A DNA stretch of 64,000 nt. Source: Paracoccus seriniphilus. GTDB lineage: Bacteria > Pseudomonadota > Alphaproteobacteria > Rhodobacterales > Rhodobacteraceae. Of the stretch, positions 36,568 to 45,256 are shown in pieces. The DNA lies in the NCBI RefSeq assembly GCF_028553745.1, contig NZ_CP067129.1, positions 2,276,501-2,340,500 on the forward strand. The letters run 5' to 3'. The translations under genes and the position numbers were made by a program. Each line of letters starts with the position of its first letter. Position 1 is the first letter of the stretch. The notes under the pieces are model-generated. The model ran no database searches. It saw only the letters and a program-made list of their open reading frames with translations, and had not been told where the DNA came from.

Positions 36568-38427
36568 ATGCGATTCTTAACAATTATTAACAAATACGCG
36601 ACCAGATACGCCCTGATCCTTTTCCTGGCGCTGTCCGGCAGTGTTGCATCAATGCCTCTGGCAAGCCTTGCAGAGCCTGCGCATGGTATTGCAATGTATG
36701 GAAAACCAGCGCTTCCTGCAGGTTTCACACATCTCCCCTATGCCAATCCCGATGCTCCGAAAGGCGGCACGATTCGCCTTGCCGAACCCGGGGGATTCGA
36801 TTCGCTGAAACCATGGATCCTCAAGGGAAACGCGGCATGGGGCGTGGGGGTGCATGTCGTCGAATCGCTGATGTTCCGGTCCATCGACGAACCCTTCACG
36901 CTCTATGGTCTGCTGGCCGAGTCGGTCGAAACCGATCCCGACAGGACATGGGTCGAATTTACGTTGCGTCCCGAGGCCCGTTTTTCCGATGGCTCGCCGG
37001 TGACGATCGAAGACGTCATGTGGTCCTACAAGACCCTGGGAACTGTCGGGCACCCCCGCTATCTGGCCGTATGGTCAAAGGTTGCCAAGATGGAAAAGAC
37101 CTCGGATCGCAGCGTCCGCTTTACCTTCAAGGAACAGGATCGAGAACTGGCGATGCTGATGGGGATGCGCCCGATCCTGAAAAAGGCCCAATGGGAGGGA
37201 CAGGACTTTGCGCAGTCGGGGCTGGAACCGCCGATCGGCTCGGGGCCCTATGTGATCGACAAGGTCGATCCCGGCCGCTCGATCACCTTTCGTCGCAATC
37301 CGGCCTATTGGGGGCGTGACCTGCCGATCAATCGCGGGCTGAACAATTTCGACGAGATCCGATATGACTATTTCGGTGATGCGAATGCCATGTTCGAGGC
37401 CTTCAAGGCCGGCGAGGTCAATGTCTGGCGCGAGCTTTCCGCCCAGAAATGGGCCTCCGAATATGATTTCCCGCTGATGACGCAGGGCGAAGTCACGAAA
37501 TCGGAAATCAGGAACGAACGCCCCTCGGGCATCATGGGGCTGGTCATGAACACGCGAAATCCTGTGTTTCGCGACTGGCGCGTCCGTCAGGCGATGATCG
37601 AAGCCTTCAATTTCCAGTTCATCAACAAGACGCTGAACGGTGGACTGGACCCGCGCATCACATCCTATTTCTCCAACTCGGTCCTGGCCATGCATCCCGG
37701 CCCGGCCGAGGGGCGGGTGCGCGACCTGCTGGAACCCTTTGCCGCGGATCTGCTGCCGGGCACGCTGGAGGGCTATACCCTGCCCGAGGGCAGTGACCGC
37801 CCCTTTGATCGTCAGGGCCTGCGCCGCGCGCTGAAACTGCTGGAAGAGGCCGGCTGGACCGTACAGGACGGCGCGCTGAAGAATGCCGATGGACGCGATT
37901 TCAGCTTCGAGATCCTGCTGAACCAGTCCGGTTCCTCGATGCGCAGCGCGTCCGAGACTCAGCAGATCGTCGACATCTATCTGGAGGCGCTGAAAAATCT
38001 TGGCATTACACCGACGGTCACATTGCTGGATTCGGCACAATATGTGCAGCGCACCAACAATTACGATTTCGGCATGACCTGGTATGAACGCGCGCTGTCG
38101 CTGTCGCCCGGGAACGAGCAATTGCTGTATTGGGGCCATGATGGCGTGACCCTGCCGGGCAGCCGGAACTGGATGGGGATGAACGATCCGGTGGCCGAGG
38201 CGATGATTGCCGAAATGCTGGAGGCGAAATCTCCCGAACAGTTCAATGCCGCGACCAGGGCGCTGGACCGGGTGCTGACAGCGGGGCGCTATGTGATTCC
38301 GGTCAATTTCTCGCCAGTCTCAAGGCTGGCTCATTCGACCTGGCTTGAATATCCTGAACAGACTCCAATTTATGGTGACTGGCCCGGATTCATGCCCGAG
38401 GTCTGGTGGCAGGAGGCGAAAGAATGA
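36568..38427 (+). CDS. Extracellular solute-binding protein, YejA/family 5
   Basis: A 619-residue periplasmic binding protein for a peptide- or antibiotic-like ligand (the YejA branch takes up microcin C-type peptides in enterobacteria). It has a signal peptide (YALILFLALSGSVASMPLASLAEPAHG), then KPALPAGFTHLPYANPDAPKGG and YPLAESVETDPD-like blocks and LRPEARFSDGSPVTIEDVMWS typical of SBP family 5. The ATG at 36568 has GAGG upstream. Normally permeases and ATPase (yejBEF) follow; here an entericidin-like gene overlaps its stop instead, so the transporter partners must be elsewhere. Confidence 0.9.
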   Translation: MRFLTIINKYATRYALILFLALSGSVASMPLASLAEPAHGIAMYGKPALPAGFTHLPYANPDAPKGGTIRLAEPGGFDSLKPWILKGNAAWGVGVHVVESLMFRSIDEPFTLYGLLAESVETDPDRTWVEFTLRPEARFSDGSPVTIEDVMWSYKTLGTVGHPRYLAVWSKVAKMEKTSDRSVRFTFKEQDRELAMLMGMRPILKKAQWEGQDFAQSGLEPPIGSGPYVIDKVDPGRSITFRRNPAYWGRDLPINRGLNNFDEIRYDYFGDANAMFEAFKAGEVNVWRELSAQKWASEYDFPLMTQGEVTKSEIRNERPSGIMGLVMNTRNPVFRDWRVRQAMIEAFNFQFINKTLNGGLDPRITSYFSNSVLAMHPGPAEGRVRDLLEPFAADLLPGTLEGYTLPEGSDRPFDRQGLRRALKLLEEAGWTVQDGALKNADGRDFSFEILLNQSGSSMRSASETQQIVDIYLEALKNLGITPTVTLLDSAQYVQRTNNYDFGMTWYERALSLSPGNEQLLYWGHDGVTLPGSRNWMGMNDPVAEAMIAEMLEAKSPEQFNAATRALDRVLTAGRYVIPVNFSPVSRLAHSTWLEYPEQTPIYGDWPGFMPEVWWQEAKE

Positions 38428-38552
38428 GAGCAGTCGCAAAAATCATGCTAGCCTGTGCGTTGCTTGCTGGATGCAATACCATCGCCGGCGTCGGCGAGGA
38501 TATCACCGGCACAGCCCAATGGTTCCAGCAGGGGCTTCCCGGAGGGTACTAA
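38424..38552 (+). CDS. Entericidin-like small lipoprotein (42 aa)
   Basis: This 42-residue peptide has a lipoprotein signal ending LLAGC, followed by the entericidin pattern NTIAGVGEDITGTA and a short hydrophilic tail. Entericidins are tiny membrane lipoproteins tied to stress and programmed cell death in enterobacteria. The ATG overlaps the stop of the yejA-like gene (ATGA), and the stop abuts the start of the next gene, whose ribosome site (GGAGGG) lies in its last codons. It is too short for most gene finders. Confidence 0.85.
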   Translation: MRAVAKIMLACALLAGCNTIAGVGEDITGTAQWFQQGLPGGY

Positions 38553-38888
38553 ATGAAATGGCATCACGTACAGGAGAACTGGTCGGCCTTCTATGAGGCC
38601 ATCCAGGAGAAATGGCCCGAGGCCGATGAGGCGGAACTGGACGAGATCGACGGCGACCAGAAGGCCTTTATCGCCTATCTGGCCGAAGCGACCGGACAGG
38701 AGCCCGTCGAGATCCGCGATGAATTGCGTGAATGGCTGACCGGAGAAATTCCCGCAGATATCGTCATGGACCCGATCCACGACAATCATTCCATCGCGCT
38801 CAGTTCCAAATATGTGAACGAGGGCGAGGACGAATATGACGATGACGCGCGCTTCGGCGATGACGGCAATGATTCGGATGACGAATGA
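38553..38888 (+). CDS. CsbD-like acidic protein
   Basis: The 111-residue protein starts MKWHHVQENWSAFYEAIQEKWPEA and continues with a pattern (W..I..NW..F, an Asp/Glu-Ile-Asp-Gly turn, then I.YL) close to CsbD stress proteins. The last third is strongly acidic (DEYDDDARFGDDGNDSDDE). The ATG follows directly after the entericidin stop with GGAGGG eight bases before it. A general stress role is likely but unproven. Confidence 0.75.
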   Translation: MKWHHVQENWSAFYEAIQEKWPEADEAELDEIDGDQKAFIAYLAEATGQEPVEIRDELREWLTGEIPADIVMDPIHDNHSIALSSKYVNEGEDEYDDDARFGDDGNDSDDE

Positions 38889-38999
38889 TCCGCCGCTGAG
38901 GCGCCACTAGGCGCCGATGTACGTCCTGTCCGGCACAAGCGGGTTGAGACAGGGCACGCGATCTGGCACATCCGCCCTGTCGCCAGACCGGGCGGCGCC

Positions 39000-39902
39000 A
39001 TGGCGGTGCGGCAGATGAACAGCACTTTGAAAATTGCATCCGGCAGTATCGCTGTCGGAGTGGTGGTTCTGCTGCTGAAGCTTGCCGCGTGGCGGCTGAC
39101 TGATTCCGTTGCCCTGCTGTCCGATGCGCTGGAAAGCACCGTGAATGTTGCCACGGCGATTGCTGCGCTGATCGCCATTCGGGTCGCCGCCCGCCCCGCG
39201 GATGAGGGCCACCCCTACGGCCATCACAAGGCCGAATTCTTCAGTGCCGTGCTTGAGGGCGTGATGATCATTCTCGCCGCGCTGCTGATCATGCACGAGG
39301 CCTGGAAGGGATTTTTCGCCCCCCCGGCCCTGAACGCGCCCTTTCCCGGCCTGGCGGTCAATGCACTGGCGGGGCTGATCAACGGTCTCTGGTGCTGGGT
39401 CCTGATTTCGCGGGGACGCCAGCTTGCCTCGCCCGCGCTGGTGGCGGATGGCAAACATCTGCTGACCGACGTGTTTTCATCGCTTGGCGTTCTTGCCGGG
39501 GTCTGCCTGGCCATTGTGACCGGCTGGGCAGTCCTGGACCCCTTGCTGGCCGCGATCGTGGGCCTGCATATCCTGTGGTCAGGCTGGAAGGTGACCGCAG
39601 CCTCGCTGAGCAGCCTGATGGATGAAGCCGTCCCCGAAGCCGAGCTGGCGCAGATTCGCGCCATCATCACGGATCAGGCATTCGGTGCCATCGAGGTTCA
39701 TGACCTGCGCACCCGACACGCCGGCAAGGTGTCCTTCATCGAGTTTCATCTGGTCGTGGATGGCGAGACGACGGTCAATGCCGCCCATGCGATCTGCGAC
39801 CGGATCGAGCATTCGATCCTGGCCATACTCCCAGATGCCGAGATCACCATCCATGTCGAGCCGGACCATATGACCGAACATTCAGGCGTTCTGGTGATCT
39901 AG
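39000..39902 (+). CDS. Cation diffusion facilitator (CDF) metal exporter
   Basis: This 300-residue inner-membrane protein exports divalent metals such as Zn2+ or Fe2+ in exchange for protons. Six membrane segments, the LLSDALESTVNVATA and GKHLLTDVFSSLGV metal-site helices (D-x3-D/H-x3-D type) and HPYGHHKAEFFSAV are seen. The C-terminal cytoplasmic domain has DLRTRHAGKVSFIEFHLVVDG and ITIHVEPD. An ATG at 39015 is an equally possible start. Confidence 0.92.
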   Translation: MAVRQMNSTLKIASGSIAVGVVVLLLKLAAWRLTDSVALLSDALESTVNVATAIAALIAIRVAARPADEGHPYGHHKAEFFSAVLEGVMIILAALLIMHEAWKGFFAPPALNAPFPGLAVNALAGLINGLWCWVLISRGRQLASPALVADGKHLLTDVFSSLGVLAGVCLAIVTGWAVLDPLLAAIVGLHILWSGWKVTAASLSSLMDEAVPEAELAQIRAIITDQAFGAIEVHDLRTRHAGKVSFIEFHLVVDGETTVNAAHAICDRIEHSILAILPDAEITIHVEPDHMTEHSGVLVI

Positions 39903-39938
39903 GGCGCGCCACCGCGCGCCCCGACCCTGTGCCGCAGG

Positions 39939-40625
39939 TCAGAACAGACCGCGCGCGCCGTTTTTCCACAGCGATTTCAGCACCACGACCCGCGCGCCAT
40001 GTTCGACACGGTCGTAAAGATCGATGGCGTCCTGATCCAGCAGGCGGATACAGCCCGAGGATACGGCCTGCCCCAGATATTGAGGTTCGCAGGCACCGTG
40101 AATCCGATACAGAGTGTCCTCGCCATTCTGGAACAGATACAGCGCCCTTGCCCCCAGAGGGTTGCCCGGACCGGGGTCCATGCCGCCATTGGCAATCGAA
40201 TAGGGTTCCAGGTCGGGACGGCGCGCAACCATTTCATCCGGAGGCGTCCAGCGCGGCCATTTGCGCTTGTATTGCATGACGGCGTCACCGTCCCAGCCAA
40301 AGCCTGCCGCACCCACTCCGACGCCATAGCGCAGGGCACGGCCCTCTTCCAGAATCAGATGCAGCAATGCCCGATCGGGATCGACCACCACGGTGCCCGC
40401 TTCATAGCTGGGGAAGGGATTATCGACCTCCTGGCGCAGCAATTCCGGCGGAACCACGCCTTCAGGGACCGCGGGGACCGGATAGGGCTCGTCGGTGATC
40501 GCCCCATATCGCGCCGGCAAGAGCGGAATCTCATGTCCTTCCAACGGTTGCGGTTCGGGCTGGGGCTTGGCACATGCGGCCAAGGCGGCGGCTGACGCAG
40601 CGGTCAGGAATACTCGTCTTTTCAT
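39939..40625 (-). CDS. L,D-transpeptidase (YkuD domain)
   Basis: The 228-residue exported enzyme makes 3-3 peptidoglycan cross-links or anchors proteins to them. It has an N-terminal signal with twin Arg and a lipobox-like AACAK, then the YkuD domain with YLFQNGEDTLYRIHGAC and the catalytic HGACEPQYLGQAVSSGCIRL, with Cys in the SGCIR motif. It is alone on the minus strand. An LdtR-like regulator occurs about 6.5 kb away. Confidence 0.93.
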   Translation of the reverse strand: MKRRVFLTAASAAALAACAKPQPEPQPLEGHEIPLLPARYGAITDEPYPVPAVPEGVVPPELLRQEVDNPFPSYEAGTVVVDPDRALLHLILEEGRALRYGVGVGAAGFGWDGDAVMQYKRKWPRWTPPDEMVARRPDLEPYSIANGGMDPGPGNPLGARALYLFQNGEDTLYRIHGACEPQYLGQAVSSGCIRLLDQDAIDLYDRVEHGARVVVLKSLWKNGARGLF

Positions 40626-40688
40626 ATTGGAAATCCTGGATGGTCTGACTGTGGGGAATGACCGCGCGGGGCGGTCGGGTCTCGGTCG

Positions 40689-41042
40689 TCAGACAGGCTT
40701 GGGAGGATCAAGTATCGCCAGCACCGCCCGGCCGTCGCGCCGAATTGCTTCTGCCGGCCAGAGGCGCAGGCCCGTGGGCAGATCCGTCAGCCCAACCGAG
40801 ATCGGCAGCAAGACGCTGTCCGGCTGACAGGGCGACCCCACCATCGCAGGACCATGACAGCCGCGTTTCGCACGCAGTTCCGGGGCAGGCACTGCCTGAT
40901 CACCGGTGGATGCGCTGGACTGCTGGACGACCGCCATAGAGCGCGCTGCGAACCCGTCAGCCCCGTGGCCGCCCGCAAAGGCCCCCCAAGGCAGAATCAG
41001 GGCCATCGCAGCCCACAGGACAAGGGTTCGCAAGAATATCAT
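40689..41042 (-). CDS. Small secreted protein of unknown function
   Basis: A 117-residue protein with a likely signal peptide (MIFLRTLVLWAAMALILPWGAFAGG). The mature part has two Cys separated by nine residues (CHGPAMVGSPC), which could form a disulphide, and a C-terminal VLAILDPP. I recognise no family. GGGAC before the ATG at 41042 gives weak support; upstream starts would place charged residues before the signal peptide. It lies between the L,D-transpeptidase and exonuclease III genes. Confidence 0.6.
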   Translation of the reverse strand: MIFLRTLVLWAAMALILPWGAFAGGHGADGFAARSMAVVQQSSASTGDQAVPAPELRAKRGCHGPAMVGSPCQPDSVLLPISVGLTDLPTGLRLWPAEAIRRDGRAVLAILDPPKPV

Positions 41043-41123
41043 GTCCCGCTTGTCGCAAAGATTTGGCCCGGGGTCGATCATCAACGGCCTCACGCCCTGT
41101 CACGAGACCGTCAGCCGCAGGGG

Positions 41124-41909
41124 TCAGGCTGCCAGTCGCACCCAGACCGGCACGTGATCGCTGGGTTTCTCGCCGGCGCGGGCCTCTCGGTCGATGCCGG
41201 TTTCAACCATCAGGTCCGCAGCCTGCGGCGACAGCAGCAGATGGTCGATGCGGATGCCGTCATCGCGGTTCCATGCCCCGGCCTGATAATCCCAGAAGGT
41301 AAAGGGACCGCGCTGCGCCCAGGGATCGCGAATCCGGATTGCATCGGTCCAGCCCTGCCATTGAATCGCCCGCAGCGCCGCCCTGCTTTGCGGCAGGAAC
41401 AAGGCGTCATCGACCCATTTCTCTGGCTTGGCGGCATCGCGCGCCTCGGGAATGACATTGTAGTCGCCCAGCATCACCACGGGCATTTCCAGCGCCAGAA
41501 GCTCGGCTGCCCGGTGGCGCAAACGCTCCATCCAGGCCAGCTTGTAATCATATTTCGGGCCCGGCACCGGGTTGCCATTGGGCAGATACAGCCCGGCAAG
41601 CCGCACGGCCTGATCACCGACCACGGTGGCCTCGATATAGCGGGCCTGTTCATCGCTGTCGTCGCCGGGCAGACCACGCGAGACATCCTCCAGCGGCAGG
41701 CGCGACAGGATCGCGACGCCGTTGAAGCCCTTTTGTCCATGGGTCTCGACATTCCAGCCCAGGTCCGAGAAATGCTCGCGCGGGAAACCTTCGTCCACGG
41801 ATTTGATTTCCTGCAGCACGACGACATCGACATCGGCCCCGGCCAGCCAGTTTGTCAGCGCCTCGATCCGGGCCTTGATTCCATTGATGTTGAAGCTGGC
41901 AATCTTCAT
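41124..41909 (-). CDS. xthA: Exodeoxyribonuclease III
   Basis: The 261-residue enzyme is a base-excision AP endonuclease/3'-5' exonuclease. It has the catalytic Mg site KIASFNINGIKAR and LQEIKS (Glu), GLYLPNGNPVPGPKYDYK with Tyr, LGDYNVIPEARD (Asp-Asn), and the C-terminal SDHVPVWVRL with His. AGGGGACG just before the ATG fixes the start at 41909, and this start overlaps the stop of the acyltransferase gene (ATGA). Confidence 0.95.
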   Translation of the reverse strand: MKIASFNINGIKARIEALTNWLAGADVDVVVLQEIKSVDEGFPREHFSDLGWNVETHGQKGFNGVAILSRLPLEDVSRGLPGDDSDEQARYIEATVVGDQAVRLAGLYLPNGNPVPGPKYDYKLAWMERLRHRAAELLALEMPVVMLGDYNVIPEARDAAKPEKWVDDALFLPQSRAALRAIQWQGWTDAIRIRDPWAQRGPFTFWDYQAGAWNRDDGIRIDHLLLSPQAADLMVETGIDREARAGEKPSDHVPVWVRLAA

Positions 41910-43072
41910 ATCGTCCCCTCGCTTGCAGCCCTCGCGGTTTCGCGGCGGGACCATCTGCGGTTCAACCAGTTCCGCGCGGGTTTTTCAATCAGATGGTAGC
42001 TCACCGAGGATGCGGCCAGAATGATCAGGAAGACGATGATCGCGTGCAAGGTCATTGGCACCCTGTCCCAGAACCCGAAAATGCGCGGACCGGCATTGGA
42101 ATAGATCAGCAGGATCAGCGTATGGACCATATAGGTCGAATAGGAAATCTCGCCCAGATAGACAAACAAATTGACCCCGGGCATGCGGCCCAGATGGTGC
42201 GACAGCCGCGCCGCCGCCAGGATAAGCCCGGCGAAAAGCGGCAACAGCACATAGCCCGCATCCGGGTTCTGCACGACGAAAAACAGTCCTATCAGTGCAA
42301 TGCCGCCCACGATCGACGCGCCGCGCGTTCCGACATGATCGGCCACCATTCGCGTCAGAACCCCAAGGGCGAAACTGGGCAGGATGCGCAGCGCGCCAAA
42401 ATCCCATGTGGGATGCATGAAGCCGGGATAACCCTCACTGCGCGCGACCAGATGCGCGACGATGGCGGTCGTGGCCAGCGCGACGGACCAGAATTTCCAA
42501 CCCGGCGGAACGCGCGAGACGCTCATCAGCAGGCCAAAGGACAGATAGGCGGTCATTTCTGCCGAAACCGACCATGCCACACCGTTCAGCAGCAACCCGT
42601 CGGTCACATGCCATGACTGGATCAACAGCACAGAGGCCACCAGATCCCAGAGCGTCACCGATCTTTCCAACTGGACTCCGATACGCGCAAGGCCGACCAG
42701 AAAGACCAGCCAGACCAGCAACAGGACGAAATGAAGGGGGTAGACCCGCGCAAAGCGCCGCCACATGAACTTGGCGAAATTGAAATCGCGCCCGGTCCCG
42801 CTCTGACCATAGACGTGAAAGATCACGAATCCAGACAGCACGAAGAAAAGGTCGACGCCTCGGGCGCCCGATCCGGCCGCCCGCCACAACCCCGTGTCGG
42901 GCAGGCCCAGCCAACTCCAGAAATGGAAGGAAAACACCCACAAGGCCGCGAAGAAGCGGATCGTGGTCAAAAGTTCAAGGTCACCTGTCAGGGGCGGGGG
43001 CCGCGCAGTTGACGAAGACTTCTGACGTAGGATTGACGATATCGACATGTGATGAAACCGAAAAACTGACAC
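41906..43072 (-). CDS. Acyltransferase-3 family membrane protein (OafA/YrhL-like)
   Basis: A 388-residue integral-membrane O-acyltransferase with about ten hydrophobic segments. It has TIRFFAALWVFSFHFW with the active-site His, GVDLFFVLSGFVI, and RRFARVYPLHFVLLLV. Such enzymes acetylate polysaccharides or lipid A. A Met at 43048 is an alternative start. It is coupled to xthA by ATGA and could decorate the capsule whose export genes lie at 57.5 kb, but that is inference. Confidence 0.9.
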   Translation of the reverse strand: MSVFRFHHMSISSILRQKSSSTARPPPLTGDLELLTTIRFFAALWVFSFHFWSWLGLPDTGLWRAAGSGARGVDLFFVLSGFVIFHVYGQSGTGRDFNFAKFMWRRFARVYPLHFVLLLVWLVFLVGLARIGVQLERSVTLWDLVASVLLIQSWHVTDGLLLNGVAWSVSAEMTAYLSFGLLMSVSRVPPGWKFWSVALATTAIVAHLVARSEGYPGFMHPTWDFGALRILPSFALGVLTRMVADHVGTRGASIVGGIALIGLFFVVQNPDAGYVLLPLFAGLILAAARLSHHLGRMPGVNLFVYLGEISYSTYMVHTLILLIYSNAGPRIFGFWDRVPMTLHAIIVFLIILAASSVSYHLIEKPARNWLNRRWSRRETARAASEGTI

Positions 43073-43154
43073 TCAAGGTTTGAAACCTAGCAGCTTTTTC
43101 GATTCCGGGAACCTGTTCTGTCAGCAGTATCGCCAAATCCGCAGCCTTGTTCGA

Positions 43155-43478
43155 CTACATCGAGAATGACGTTCCGCAACCACAACTTGAGGATGCATTC
43201 GGATTGTCGATCACAAAGCGCGCGCCAATCAACTCATCGGTAAAATCGATCACCGCGCCCGCCAGATAGGGCAGCGAGACCGGATCGACGACGACCTTCT
43301 GGCCGCCGCTTTCCAGCACAAGGTCATCCTCGGCGACATCATCCAGCCGGATCTCATATTGGAATCCGGAGCATCCGCCGCCAGCCACGGCAACCCGCAG
43401 AGGGCGGCCGGCGCCATTTTCATTGATTTCGGCCAGACGCGCAAAGGCGCGATCAGTGACTTTCGGTGGCAAGTTCAT
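43155..43478 (-). CDS. HesB/IscA-type iron-sulphur carrier (ErpA-like)
   Basis: A 107-residue A-type carrier that receives and passes on Fe-S clusters. The three conserved Cys are visible: [15 protein letters not shown], and the C-terminal [11 protein letters not shown]. The start at 43478 gives the family's usual [18 protein letters not shown], with GGGAAC upstream. It is divergent from the dGTPase gene, 75 bp away. Confidence 0.93.
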   Translation of the reverse strand: MNLPPKVTDRAFARLAEINENGAGRPLRVAVAGGGCSGFQYEIRLDDVAEDDLVLESGGQKVVVDPVSLPYLAGAVIDFTDELIGARFVIDNPNASSSCGCGTSFSM

Positions 43479-43553
43479 GGGGCGTTCCCGTTTTCGTCCG
43501 TTGACCCAGAATATAGGGTTCACAGGCATCACTCGCAAGGAAGGCCCCGCATC

Positions 43554-44711
43554 GTGTCCACCGCGCCCTATGCCTGCCACCCCGAAGACAGCCGCGGCCG
43601 TCTGTGGCCCGAACGGATGTCCACCTTCAGATCGCCCTGGCAACGTGACCGGGATCGGATCATCCATTCATCTGCCTTTCGCCGCCTCAAGCACAAGACA
43701 CAGGTCTTCGTCGAACATGACGGCGATGCCTATCGCGGCGATTATTTCCGCACCCGCCTGACGCATACGATCGAGGTCGCGCAGGTCGCCCGGACCATCG
43801 CCGGGGCGCTGGGGCTGAACACCGATCTGGCCGAGACCGTGGCGCTGGCCCATGATCTGGGCCATCCCCCCTTTGGCCATACCGGCGAGGACGCGCTGGC
43901 GGCGCTGATGGCACCCTATGGCGGCTTTGACCACAATGCACAGGCGTTGCGGATCGTGACCCGGCTTGAACGCCATTACGCCGATTTCGACGGGCTCAAC
44001 CTGACATGGGAAGCCCTGGAAGGCATTGCCAAGCATAATGGCCCCGTCACCGGCGAATTGCCCTATGCCCTGGCCGAGGTGAACGCCGCATGGGATCTCG
44101 AGCTGCATACCAATGCCAGCGCCGAGGCCCAGGTTGCCGCCGTGGCCGACGACGTGGCCTATAACCACCATGACCTGCATGACGGGCTGCGCGCCGAATT
44201 GTTCACCGAAGAAGAGCTTTCCGAACTGCCGGTGATCGGCACGGCCTTTGCCGAGGTGGACAAGCTGCACCCCGGCCTGGCCCCGATGCGGCGACGCCAC
44301 GAGGCGCTGCGGCGTGTCTTTGGCGTCATGGTCGAAGATGTCATCGCCGTCGCCCAGAACCGGCTGGCCGGACTGCAGCCGCAATCAGCGCAGGAGATCC
44401 GTGATATGGACGGGCCGATCATCCGGTTTTCCAAGCCGCTGTATCAGAACATCAAGGCGATCAAATCCTTCCTGTTCACGCGGATGTATCGCGCCCCCTC
44501 CGTGGTGGATGAGCGCGTTCGCGTCACTGATATCCTGAACCGGATGTTCCCCCTGTTCCTGAACGATCCGACGCAACTGCCCGATGGCTGGCGCATAGCC
44601 GCCGAACAGGCCGCGGATGAAACCCAGCGTGCGCGTGTCGTTCTGGACTACGTTGCCGGGATGACCGACCGCTATGCGATTTCCGAGGAACATCGCCTGT
44701 TCCCGCGCTGA
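43554..44711 (+). CDS. dgt: dGTP triphosphohydrolase-like HD protein
   Basis: A 385-residue HD-domain enzyme that splits dNTP to nucleoside and triphosphate. The HD residues are in [33 protein letters not shown] and [17 protein letters not shown]. It starts with GTG at 43554 (AAGG about ten bases upstream), since no ATG lies close to the conserved [31 protein letters not shown] block. It matches the type II/III bacterial dGTPase-like proteins rather than the longer E. coli enzyme. Confidence 0.92.
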   Translation: MSTAPYACHPEDSRGRLWPERMSTFRSPWQRDRDRIIHSSAFRRLKHKTQVFVEHDGDAYRGDYFRTRLTHTIEVAQVARTIAGALGLNTDLAETVALAHDLGHPPFGHTGEDALAALMAPYGGFDHNAQALRIVTRLERHYADFDGLNLTWEALEGIAKHNGPVTGELPYALAEVNAAWDLELHTNASAEAQVAAVADDVAYNHHDLHDGLRAELFTEEELSELPVIGTAFAEVDKLHPGLAPMRRRHEALRRVFGVMVEDVIAVAQNRLAGLQPQSAQEIRDMDGPIIRFSKPLYQNIKAIKSFLFTRMYRAPSVVDERVRVTDILNRMFPLFLNDPTQLPDGWRIAAEQAADETQRARVVLDYVAGMTDRYAISEEHRLFPR

Positions 44712-44786
44712 TATCTTTTTGCCGTGCCGGCGAACTCTCGGGTCCGGATCTGCGTTGACGGGCTGGACAAGCAAAGGAGAGCCATC

Positions 44787-45215
44787 ATGATCACCCGCAC
44801 CCGCACCGGCATGGCGAAATGGAATGGCGGCCTGAAGGATGGCGGCGGAACGGTTGCAACCCAATCCGGCGCGCTGGAAGATCTGCCCTATGGGTTCAAC
44901 ACCCGTTTCGAAGACACACCCGGCACCAATCCCGAGGAACTGGTCGGCGCGGCGCATGCCTCTTGTTTCTCGATGGCACTGGCCATGATGCTTGAACATG
45001 AAGGCATCACGGGCGTCAGCATCGACACGAAATCCCGCATTGCCCTGGATCAGGAGGACGGCGGCTTCACCATCAAGACCGCGCATCTTGTCACCCGCAT
45101 CAGCGCTGAGGGCGACGAGAAGAAAATCCTCGACATCGCGGCAAAGGCCAAGGCCGGATGTCCGATCTCGAAACTGCTGAATGCAGAAGTCACCATGGAC
45201 GCCGAGATCGCGTAA
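44787..45215 (+). CDS. OsmC-family peroxiredoxin
   Basis: The 142-residue protein reduces organic or inorganic hydroperoxides. Both active Cys are present: AAHASCFSMALAMML and KAGCPISKLL. AGGAG lies before the ATG at 44787. It follows dgt by 75 bp and ends in a hairpin shared with the convergent prfC gene. Confidence 0.92.
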   Translation: MITRTRTGMAKWNGGLKDGGGTVATQSGALEDLPYGFNTRFEDTPGTNPEELVGAAHASCFSMALAMMLEHEGITGVSIDTKSRIALDQEDGGFTIKTAHLVTRISAEGDEKKILDIAAKAKAGCPISKLLNAEVTMDAEIA

Positions 45216-45218
45216 GAC

Positions 45219-45249
45219 CTTCTCCCTCGGGATCATCCCGAGGGAGAAG
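45219..45249. terminator. Hairpin between convergent osmC-like and prfC genes
   Basis: A perfect 13-bp stem (CTTCTCCCTCGGG with its complement) with a five-base loop fits a bidirectional terminator, though the T-run is short. Confidence 0.8.
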
Positions 45250-45256
45250 CCAACCG

